Positions 1-7,099 of a DNA stretch of 24,055 bases are shown piece by piece; within the stretch, counting starts at the first letter, position 1; each line of letters opens with the position of its first letter. The notes below the pieces were generated by a model. That model did not search any database and had not been told where the DNA came from. It saw nothing but the letters and a program-made list of their open reading frames with translations. This DNA comes from SIG455 sp045659025. Lineage in GTDB: Bacteria > Bacillota > Clostridia > UMGS1810. The stretch is from NCBI GenBank assembly GCA_045659025.1, contig JAZOWA010000038.1, positions 1 through 24,055 on the forward strand, given 5' to 3'. The translations under genes were made by a program, and so were the position numbers.

Positions 1-20
1 AATTTTATGAAAAAATATTA

Positions 21-49
21 TTGCAAACCCTAATAAATCATAGTATAAT
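21..49 (+). promoter_or_regulatory. Sigma-A-type promoter of the first operon
   Basis: TTGCAA (21-26) is followed by a 17-base spacer and a perfect TATAAT (44-49), about 30 bases before the first gene. The -10 box and the spacing are ideal, while the -35 matches TTGACA at 4 of 6 positions. No other convincing promoter or terminator lies before 9508, so this may drive the whole run of seven genes. The prediction rests on sequence only. Confidence 0.6.
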
Positions 50-80
50 ATATAGTAATATATTAATAGGAGAAATGGGC

Positions 81-923
81 TTGTTCGGGTATATTACTTT
101 TTATAAAGACGAATTGAAAATCAAAGACTTTGACAGATTCAAAGCATACTATTGTGGCTTGTGTAAAGAACTTGGCAAACGGTTCAATCACCTTGTCCGT
201 TTGGGGCTGAGTTATGATCTCACTTTCCTTGCTTTGCTTCTTGATTCTGTAGATAGTGCAGACACTCGATTCGTAAAAGGCGGATGCTTGAAGCACCTTG
301 GCAGAAAGCGTATGATCGTATCGGACAACCCTTCCGTTGCATATAGTGCTGATATGAGTGTAGTGCTTATGTACTATAAACTCGCCGATGATTTGAAGGA
401 TGGGTTTTCACCGTTGTCAGCGTTTGCTATATTACCATATTGGCTTTCTGTGAGAAAAATCCGTAAACTTTATCCCGAGAAAATAGCTTCTGTCAAGTCA
501 TGTCTTTCTGAATTGGCAATGCTTGAAAAGGATAAATGCACCTCAACAGATGAGACTGCAGACTGCTTTGCACGGATTATGGAGACTCTTTTTTCTGATG
601 ATAATGATGATTTGAGAGCCCTTGGATATAACCTGGGCAGATTTATCTATATAGCGGATGCGGCGGACGATTATGTCAAAGATGTGGCAAAGGATAACTA
701 TAATCCTTACCGATGCGCTTATCCTGATGCCGATGAGAGTATGATTAAAAATATCGCATCCTGCTCTATGGCTACCACTCTTTCTATGGCTGCGGAGTGT
801 TATGAACGGTTGAATATTGTGAAGAACAAAGAATTGCTCGATAATATAATGTACCTCGGATTAAGGCAGAGAATGGATATGATTGTATCTGCCGAAGTCA
901 GGTGTGACAAGAAAGGAAAATAA
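81..923 (+). CDS. DUF5685 family protein
   Basis: I recognise this as DUF5685, an uncharacterised all-helical family common in Clostridia. The N-terminal FGYITFYKDELKIKDFDRFK, the CGLCKELG motif (a CxxC pair) and SYDLTFLALLLDS are typical. The motifs DDLKDG and DDYVKDVAKDNYNP recall the Asp-rich helices of isoprenoid synthase folds; that resemblance is my inference and no activity can be assigned. The start is chosen at TTG 81: AGGAG (68-72) lies 8 bases upstream, and relatives, as I recall them, begin M-F-G-Y. The in-frame ATG at 75 is only 2 bases from the ribosome site. The stop is one base before the J-domain gene, so the two are translationally linked and may work together. The product is 280 aa with no signal peptide and no clear membrane span, so it is probably cytosolic. 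Confidence 0.8.
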   Translation: MFGYITFYKDELKIKDFDRFKAYYCGLCKELGKRFNHLVRLGLSYDLTFLALLLDSVDSADTRFVKGGCLKHLGRKRMIVSDNPSVAYSADMSVVLMYYKLADDLKDGFSPLSAFAILPYWLSVRKIRKLYPEKIASVKSCLSELAMLEKDKCTSTDETADCFARIMETLFSDDNDDLRALGYNLGRFIYIADAADDYVKDVAKDNYNPYRCAYPDADESMIKNIASCSMATTLSMAAECYERLNIVKNKELLDNIMYLGLRQRMDMIVSAEVRCDKKGK

Positions 924-924
924 T

Positions 925-1524
925 ATGGATAATCCTTATAAAGTGCTTGGTGTTCGCGAAGGCGCATCAACTGATGAGATTAAGACTGCTTATAAAGAAC
1001 TTGCCAAGAAATATCATCCTGATAAATATATCAATAACCCCTTGGCAGACCTTGCCGCCGAGAAGATGAAGGAGATTAACGAGGCGTATGACTTCCTTAT
1101 GAAGAAGGCTTCGGGTAATTCTTCCAGTACCGGTGGCAACTATAATAATCAGGGTACCTATAAATACGGATATATCCGTGATTTAATCAATCGTGGTAAC
1201 CTTGCCGAGGCAGAGAATCAGCTTAATGCTATGAATACCCGTGATGCAGAGTGGAATTTCCTTATGGGCACTGTGATGCTTCGCAAGGGGTGGTATGATA
1301 ATGCATACCAACATCTCTACCGTGCTACGCAGATGGCACCTAACAATATGGAATATCGCAACGCCTTCAACTCCATTAATCATTCCGGTAATGTGTATAG
1401 AAATATGGGTAATACCCGTGGATATAATGCGGGCGGTATGAGCACTTGCGATTGTTGCTCCAACCTCCTCTGCGCTGATTGCTGTTGCGAACTTATGGGC
1501 GGAGATCTGATTTCCTGCTGTTAA
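925..1524 (+). CDS. J-domain protein with TPR-like middle and Cys-rich tail
   Basis: The protein is 199 aa. Residues 1-63 are a classic J domain with HPD at 31-33 (KKYHPDKY), which in the DnaJ family stimulates the ATPase of a DnaK/Hsp70 partner. A Gly/Asn/Ser-rich linker follows, then two helical hairpins (about 87-150, with ALNP-like AQMAPNN) that look like one or two TPR units. The last 25 residues (175-199) contain nine cysteines, including CDCC, DCCC and a terminal CC. This is not the CxxCxGxG zinc domain of true DnaJ, so it is not the main DnaJ. The tail could bind metal or carry lipid or other thiol modifications; this is unproven. AAAGGA (912-917) sits 7 bases before ATG 925. The gene lies one base after DUF5685, a pairing I recall from other Clostridia. 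Confidence 0.85.
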   Translation: MDNPYKVLGVREGASTDEIKTAYKELAKKYHPDKYINNPLADLAAEKMKEINEAYDFLMKKASGNSSSTGGNYNNQGTYKYGYIRDLINRGNLAEAENQLNAMNTRDAEWNFLMGTVMLRKGWYDNAYQHLYRATQMAPNNMEYRNAFNSINHSGNVYRNMGNTRGYNAGGMSTCDCCSNLLCADCCCELMGGDLISCC

Positions 1525-1557
1525 TCAATTACTGGTTATAATTCCTTTTAGTAAGGA

Positions 1558-2076
1558 GTGTCTGTTATTAAAAACAAATCTTCTGATATGGCTTTTGCAG
1601 GTATTTGTACCGCGGTTTCGGTGGTGCTGTTATATGTTGCATCAGTTGTGCCTACGGCACGGCTTGCGCTATGTGCCGTTGTGTCGGCTATGGTGTGCCT
1701 TGTAGTAATTAAATCGGGCATCAAAGGCGCACTGTCATTATATGTTGCCGTTACTGCACTTTCTGCAATCATCCTTCCCGATAAGGCGATTGCGGTTGCT
1801 TATGGGATGGTGTTCGGTATTTACCCTGTTATCAAAGCGTTTATTGAAAAACGTAATAATCTTTTGCTTGAATGGATTTGTAAGATCGTGCTGTTTGTAT
1901 TATATTCGGCATTGGTTATATTCGGCATTGGTTATATCTTGCCAGGATTGATCAATACGGAACTTGCAAAGCCGATCCTTTATGTAGGAGTGGTTATTGT
2001 GCTTTCTGTGTATGATATTGCACTCAGTCTGATAATCACCGAGGCAAACATACGATTTGTCAAAATACTTAACTGA
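1558..2076 (+). CDS. Small multi-pass membrane protein, unknown function
   Basis: About 170 aa with five to six hydrophobic segments (for example MAFAGICTAVSVVLLYVASV, ALSLYVAVTALSAIIL and ILYVGVVIVLSVYDIALSLI). It resembles, from memory, an uncharacterised clostridial family of about 170 aa with an ECF-S-component-like look, in which the end reads LLYDFALTRLI; here it is VYDIALSLI. The start is uncertain. The coordinate given uses GTG 1558, but AAGGAG occupies 1553-1558 and overlaps that GTG. The ribosome site is correctly spaced (8 bases) for ATT 1567, and translation from there would give (M)KNKSSDMAFAGI, which fits relatives. ATG 1588 is too far from the site. A perfect 16-base tandem repeat interrupts codons 116-126. 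No function is assigned; its place just before ftsK is the only context. Confidence 0.7.
   Translation: MSVIKNKSSDMAFAGICTAVSVVLLYVASVVPTARLALCAVVSAMVCLVVIKSGIKGALSLYVAVTALSAIILPDKAIAVAYGMVFGIYPVIKAFIEKRNNLLLEWICKIVLFVLYSALVIFGIGYILPGLINTELAKPILYVGVVIVLSVYDIALSLIITEANIRFVKILN
1905..1936 (+). repeat. Perfect 16-bp tandem duplication inside a coding region
   Basis: TTCGGCATTGGTTATA occurs at 1905-1920 and again at 1921-1936 without mismatch. Because 16 is not a multiple of three, the two copies are read in different frames: the first gives SALVI, the second FGIGYI. Both copies are needed to stay in the frame that continues to 2076. Losing one copy would give SALVISCQD followed by a stop. Confidence 0.95.
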
Positions 2077-2119
2077 TAAATGTTCAATTACCAATAACGG
2101 CTTGAAAGGAGTCTTTCCA

Positions 2120-4435
2120 ATGGCGAAGAAAGGCACGAAGAAAAAATCATCATCTTCATCTAAGGAGAAGCTTATTGTCAATTATGAGATAACGGCAATA
2201 TGCCTTATTGCAATATGCATATTTATTATTTTGAGTGTATGCTTTGAGGCGGGTGGTATCTTTGGCGATTCTGTGGCAGAAGCAGTCAAAGGCCTTTTTG
2301 GCGTTATGGCATATCTGTTTCCCTTTGTGGCCATTGCGCTGCTTGTCTATTCGATGATAGGCGAAAAATCCAGCAAGAAGACCGCCAAATACATATGCAC
2401 ATGTCTGTTGTTTTTGGCAATCACCGCTATTTGTCAGCTTTTTGCAAAAGACAACAACTTCACGGGCAACTTCATCCACTATTATTATAATGAGGGCAGG
2501 TTCATCAACGGTGGCGGTGTGTTTGGTGCGGCGGTTGCTATCCCGTTAGCCACGATGCTTGGTGCTGGTTCTTATGTGTTCCTTTTTGCTTTTGCTATTG
2601 TAATGATAATGTGCATATTTGAATTTTCACTTCTCGATGTTATAAAAGGCATTAACTCTATTATTGGCAAATTTACCGAAGGATTGAGAAAGGATATGGA
2701 CGAGCTTCGCCATATCCGTGAAGAAGAGAAACGTGTTGCCAACAAACAGGGCAAACCGGTAAAGGAGAAGAAAGGCGATATTGACGGCTTTGTCAATGAC
2801 GTTCTCTCTGATGATGATAACACCGTAAGCATAGACGATTACATTGATGCTCCCGATGATAAAGAACCAGAGATAAACTTCTACCGTGTTACAGAGGATG
2901 ATATTCCCGAAGACCTCAAAAATCATTCCACTGCATTGGCGGACGAGGATGAAAGAGAGATTATAGAATACACATATCCTGATATTGAACTTCTCTCAAA
3001 ACCCCAGACCGATGAGAAGGACGACGCAGAGGTAGAGGATGAACTCAAACACAACGCAAGAAAGCTTGTTGACGCTCTCCGTAGCTTTAAGGTTGATGGC
3101 ACGGTAGTTGAAATCAGCAAGGGACCCACGGTTACCAGATACGAACTTCGTCCCGCGGCAGGTGTAAAGGTTAATCAGATTACTGCTTTGGCTGATGATA
3201 TAGCATTGAGTCTTGCGGCCAAGGGCGTAATGATTGCGCCTATTCCCGGCAAATCTACCATTGGTATTGAGATTTCCAACTCTGCACCCAGTGTAGTTAC
3301 GCTCCGTGAAGTACTTGAGACTCAGGAATTCCTTAATAACCCCTCTAAACTTTCCGTTGCATTGGGTAAAGACATCAGCGGCAGACCTGTTATCATGGAC
3401 CTTGCCAAAATGCCTCATCTTCTTGTGGCGGGTGCTACCGGTGCGGGTAAGAGTGTGTGCATCAACACCCTCATTATCAGTATCCTCTACAAGGCTGACC
3501 CCAATGAAGTAAAACTTGTTATGATAGATCCCAAGCAGGTAGAACTCGGCGTGTATAACGGCATACCTCATCTGCTTATTCCGGTTGTCAAGGATGCCAA
3601 GAAGGCGGCTGGCGCACTTAACTGGGCGGTATCCGAGATGACAGAGCGCTACAGTGAGTTTGAGCGTAATAACGTACGTAACATTCAGGGTTATAACGAA
3701 CTCATGGAAGCTAACGGTACTCCTGAGAAGAAGATGCCACGTATAGTTATAGTAATCGACGAGTTTGCCGATCTTATGATGGTTGCGCCTGCTGATGTTG
3801 AGAATTATGTGTGCCGTATTGCACAGCTTGCTCGTGCTGCAGGTATGCATCTTGTAATCGCTACCCAGAGACCTGTTGTTAAATTCATTACAGGTAATAT
3901 TAAGGCAAACGTGCCTTCAAGAATTTCGTTCATGGTAGCGAGTGTTCGTGACTCACAGACTATACTCGATATGGGCGGCGCAGAGAAACTCGTGGGTAAG
4001 GGGGATATGCTCTATATGCCCGTAGGTGAGACCAGACCCTCCCGTATGCAGTGTGCATTTGTGTCTGATGCAGAGGTTAAAAACGTGGTTTCCGCCGTAT
4101 CCCAGAATGGTACTGCGTCTTATGATGAAGACGTAATCGAACAAATTGAAAAAGAAGAAATTTATAATCCTGATGGTGATGATCCTGGTGATTGCGATGA
4201 ATTTCTTGCAGAAGCAATTGATATGGCGATTACTGGCGGCACTATATCCACCTCGCTCCTGCAGAGACGATTCAAAATCGGTTATAACCGAGCGGGCAGA
4301 ATCGTTGACCAGATGGAAGAGAGAGGCATCATCAGCGGACTTGACGGTAATAAACCGAGACAAGTTCTCATTTCAAGGGACCAGTATAACGAGATGCTTA
4401 TGAACGGACGTTTCACAAGTAACGGAGATAATTGA
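2120..4435 (+). CDS. ftsK: DNA translocase FtsK/SpoIIIE
   Basis: A 771-aa membrane-anchored hexameric DNA pump that moves chromosomal DNA through the division or sporulation septum. Residues 22-42, 58-80, 91-108 and roughly 133-170 are hydrophobic, giving the usual N-terminal membrane domain of about four spans. An acidic, charged linker covers about 200-320. The motor follows, with Walker A GATGAGKS (438-445) and Walker B IVIVIDEF (Asp at 547). The C-terminal winged-helix gamma domain (about 695-765, TGGTISTSLLQRRFKIGYNR) reads KOPS/SRS polarity signals in known members. AAAGGAG (2105-2111) lies 8 bases before ATG 2120, which rules out the in-frame upstream start at 2057. Length and domain order are normal. 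Sequence alone does not separate FtsK from SpoIIIE; in a spore former either role, or both, is plausible. It overlaps the next gene by one base (TGATG). Confidence 0.95.
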   Translation: MAKKGTKKKSSSSSKEKLIVNYEITAICLIAICIFIILSVCFEAGGIFGDSVAEAVKGLFGVMAYLFPFVAIALLVYSMIGEKSSKKTAKYICTCLLFLAITAICQLFAKDNNFTGNFIHYYYNEGRFINGGGVFGAAVAIPLATMLGAGSYVFLFAFAIVMIMCIFEFSLLDVIKGINSIIGKFTEGLRKDMDELRHIREEEKRVANKQGKPVKEKKGDIDGFVNDVLSDDDNTVSIDDYIDAPDDKEPEINFYRVTEDDIPEDLKNHSTALADEDEREIIEYTYPDIELLSKPQTDEKDDAEVEDELKHNARKLVDALRSFKVDGTVVEISKGPTVTRYELRPAAGVKVNQITALADDIALSLAAKGVMIAPIPGKSTIGIEISNSAPSVVTLREVLETQEFLNNPSKLSVALGKDISGRPVIMDLAKMPHLLVAGATGAGKSVCINTLIISILYKADPNEVKLVMIDPKQVELGVYNGIPHLLIPVVKDAKKAAGALNWAVSEMTERYSEFERNNVRNIQGYNELMEANGTPEKKMPRIVIVIDEFADLMMVAPADVENYVCRIAQLARAAGMHLVIATQRPVVKFITGNIKANVPSRISFMVASVRDSQTILDMGGAEKLVGKGDMLYMPVGETRPSRMQCAFVSDAEVKNVVSAVSQNGTASYDEDVIEQIEKEEIYNPDGDDPGDCDEFLAEAIDMAITGGTISTSLLQRRFKIGYNRAGRIVDQMEERGIISGLDGNKPRQVLISRDQYNEMLMNGRFTSNGDN

Positions 4436-6366
4436 TGAACAGAAGACAGTTTCTGCCCGTATCTGCAGATGATCTTAAGATGCGGGGTATAGAACAACTC
4501 GATTTTGTATATGTGTGCGGAGATGCCTATGTGGATCATCCCAGCTTTGGACACGCCATAATTTGCCGTGTTCTTGAAGCAAATGGGTTTACTGTTGGCA
4601 TCATAGCGCAACCCGATTGGCATGGTGTTGATGATTTTATGCGTCTTGGCAGACCACGCTATGGCTTTTTGGTGTCGTCGGGTAATATCGATTCTATGGT
4701 GAATCACTATACCGTTAACAAGAAAATCCGTTCTACCGATGCGTATTCTCCTGGTGGCAGGGCGGGTATGCGTCCCGATAGGGCTGTTATCGTATATTGT
4801 AATCGTATCCGTGAAGCGTATGGGGATATACCGATTGTAATTGGTGGTATTGAGGCAAGTCTTCGCAGATTTGCTCATTATGATTACTGGTCAGATTCGG
4901 TACGCCGTTCTGTAATATTTGATTCCAGAGCGGACGTTATCATCTATGGTATGGGCGAGAGAGCAATAGAGGATATTGCCAACGCAATGCGTGATGGTAT
5001 TGATATTTCGCAAACGGATTTTGACGGATGTTGCTATATCCGCAAGGAACTTGACTATACCAAAGACTTCATATTGTTGCCATCCTTTGAGGATGTGAAA
5101 TCCGATACGAAATCGTATGCTGATGCTACTCGCATAGAGTATGAAGAGCAAGACCCCATCCATGGTAAGTGCCTTGTGCAAAAACACGGTGACAGATACT
5201 TGGTTCAGAACAGACCTTCTGCCGTTTTAAGTGAAAAAGAGCTGGACAGGGTGTATGAACTCCCGTATATGAACAACTGGCATCCAATGTATGATGCTGA
5301 AGGCGGTATTCCCGCACTCTCCGAGGTGAAATTCAGCGTAGCTTATAACAGGGGTTGCTTTGGATCTTGCTCGTTTTGCGCCCTTTCTGTTCATCAGGGC
5401 AGGATTGTCACTTCGAGAAGTAAGAAGTCTGTTATAGATGAAGTCACAAGGATGACTGCGTTTTCTGATTTTAAGGGATATGTTCACGATATTGGCGGGC
5501 CTACTGCCAACTTTTCAGGTCCTGCTTGTGACAATCAACTTAAAAATGGTGCTTGTAAAAAACGCCAATGTCTTTATCCTACACCTTGCCCCAATCTCAA
5601 AGCATCTCACGAGAAGTATGCTGATATACTTCGCGAGGCGGCTAAAGTCAAGGGCGTAAAGAAAGTGTTTGTCCGCTCGGGTATTCGTTATGACTATCTT
5701 CTTCAGGATAAAGACAACCGGTTTTTCGGTGAACTGTGTCGCAATAATGTGAGTGGTCAGCTCCGCGTTGCACCCGAACATATAAGTGACAGGGTTCTTG
5801 CTAAAATGGGCAAACCAAAACGCTATGTATATGATAAATTCTGTGAGCGTTTTTATAATGAGAGCAAGAAGATAGGCAAGAAACAGTATGTAGTGCCTTA
5901 TCTTATGTCGGGTCATCCGGGAAGCACACTTGATGATGCGATAGATCTTGCGATTTATATGAAAAGACACAACATTCATCCTGAGCAGGTGCAGGATTTT
6001 TATCCCACACCATTTACAAGGTCAACTTGTATGTATTATACGGGCATAGACCCTGTTACTATGGAGAATGTGTATGTGCCAAAGGAGTATAGTGAAAAGC
6101 AGCTCCAAAGGGCGCTTTTGCAATATAGTAAGCCTGAAAACAGACGTCTTGTAGAAAAAGCACTTAAAACAGCCGGCAGAGAGGATTTGATTGGTCAGGG
6201 TGGAGATTGCCTTCTGCAAGCAAAAAACAAAGAGGAGAGACACTATGAAGATTTTAGACGGCAAAATGGTATCAGCAAGAATAAAAGAAGAACTGAAGGC
6301 GGAAGTGTCCGCAATGACAGAGGCAGGAAACACCCCGGGTCTCGCGGTAATAATCGTAGGGGATAA
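4435..6366 (+). CDS. ygiQ: YgiQ family (UPF0313) radical SAM protein
   Basis: The protein is 643 aa. It matches the YgiQ/UPF0313 family from its first residues (RRQFLPVSADDLKMRGIEQL) to the DUF3362-like end (FYPTPFTRSTCMYYTG). The radical SAM cluster motif is CFGSCSFC, with cysteines at 308, 312 and 315 in CxxxCxxC order, so it should bind a [4Fe-4S] cluster and S-adenosylmethionine. The substrate of this family is not known to me. A further Cys-rich stretch (ACKKRQCLYPTPCPN) follows the core. The start is ATG 4435 inside the TGATG shared with ftsK, so the two are translationally coupled. The last 40 residues, rich in Arg, Gly and Lys, lie on top of the start of folD in another frame. This is either a real basic tail or a recent loss of the original stop. 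Confidence 0.92.
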   Translation: MNRRQFLPVSADDLKMRGIEQLDFVYVCGDAYVDHPSFGHAIICRVLEANGFTVGIIAQPDWHGVDDFMRLGRPRYGFLVSSGNIDSMVNHYTVNKKIRSTDAYSPGGRAGMRPDRAVIVYCNRIREAYGDIPIVIGGIEASLRRFAHYDYWSDSVRRSVIFDSRADVIIYGMGERAIEDIANAMRDGIDISQTDFDGCCYIRKELDYTKDFILLPSFEDVKSDTKSYADATRIEYEEQDPIHGKCLVQKHGDRYLVQNRPSAVLSEKELDRVYELPYMNNWHPMYDAEGGIPALSEVKFSVAYNRGCFGSCSFCALSVHQGRIVTSRSKKSVIDEVTRMTAFSDFKGYVHDIGGPTANFSGPACDNQLKNGACKKRQCLYPTPCPNLKASHEKYADILREAAKVKGVKKVFVRSGIRYDYLLQDKDNRFFGELCRNNVSGQLRVAPEHISDRVLAKMGKPKRYVYDKFCERFYNESKKIGKKQYVVPYLMSGHPGSTLDDAIDLAIYMKRHNIHPEQVQDFYPTPFTRSTCMYYTGIDPVTMENVYVPKEYSEKQLQRALLQYSKPENRRLVEKALKTAGREDLIGQGGDCLLQAKNKEERHYEDFRRQNGISKNKRRTEGGSVRNDRGRKHPGSRGNNRRG

Positions 6367-7087
6367 TCAGGCGTCAAGAGTATATGTTAATAATAAGAAG
6401 AAGTCCTGTGCAGAGCTTGGTATATATTCTGAGGAGTATGCACTTCCTGAGGCTACAACAGAGAAGGAACTTCTTGAACTGGTGGAAAAATTAAACACCA
6501 AATCTGACATTCACGGTATATTGGTGCAACTTCCTTTGCCGAGACACATTGATGAAAAGACAATTCTCAATGCAATATCTCCTGATAAAGACGTGGATGC
6601 TTTCCACCCCGTAAATGTAGGCAAGATTATGATTGGCGACTTTGACTATCTTCCCTGTACTCCTGCAGGTATAATGGAACTTATCGCAGAATCTGGTATT
6701 GATCTTGAGGGCAAACAGTGCGTTGTTATTGGAAGAAGCAATATAGTAGGCAAACCTATGTCTATGCTTCTCCTTCATAAAAATGCTACTGTCACTATTT
6801 GCCATTCCAGAACCAAGAATCTTAAGGAAGTATGCAAGACGGCTGATGTTCTTGTGGTTGCAATCGGCAGATGCAAGATGATAGATGCGGATTATGTTAA
6901 AGAGGGCGCAGTTGTTATAGACGTTGGTATGAACAGAGATGAGAACGGCAAACTCTGTGGTGACGTGGATTTTGATTCCGTGGCACCTTACACATCTGCT
7001 ATTACTCCTGTTCCCGGAGGTGTTGGTCCTATGACCATTGTTACTTTGATGAAAAACACAGTCACAGCGGCAAAGAAATATATGTAA
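6245..7087 (+). CDS. folD: Bifunctional methylenetetrahydrofolate dehydrogenase/cyclohydrolase FolD
   Basis: A 280-aa enzyme of normal length that interconverts 5,10-methylene-, methenyl- and 10-formyl-tetrahydrofolate in one-carbon metabolism, in the cytosol. Family signatures seen in order are VGDNQASRVYVNNKKKSC (Tyr and the catalytic Lys region), GILVQLPLPRHI, PCTPAGIMEL, the dinucleotide-binding GRSNIVGKPMSMLL, HSRT, and the C-terminal PVPGGVGPMTIVTLM. The start is ATG 6245 with AGAGGAGA (6231-6238) upstream; MKILDGKMVSARIKEEL matches the usual FolD N-terminus. The start lies 122 bases inside the 3' end of ygiQ, so its first 40 codons are read in two frames. Translation is probably coupled to ygiQ. 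Its stop TAA overlaps the ribosome site of the next gene. Confidence 0.96.
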   Translation: MKILDGKMVSARIKEELKAEVSAMTEAGNTPGLAVIIVGDNQASRVYVNNKKKSCAELGIYSEEYALPEATTEKELLELVEKLNTKSDIHGILVQLPLPRHIDEKTILNAISPDKDVDAFHPVNVGKIMIGDFDYLPCTPAGIMELIAESGIDLEGKQCVVIGRSNIVGKPMSMLLLHKNATVTICHSRTKNLKEVCKTADVLVVAIGRCKMIDADYVKEGAVVIDVGMNRDENGKLCGDVDFDSVAPYTSAITPVPGGVGPMTIVTLMKNTVTAAKKYM

Positions 7088-7099
7088 AGGAGTATTGAT

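Noticed and set aside
2996..3850. 284-codon open frame on the minus strand within ftsK
   Set aside because: It lies fully opposite the conserved FtsK motor domain, has no ribosome site or promoter that I can see and its translation resembles no protein family. It is a shadow of the codon use of ftsK.
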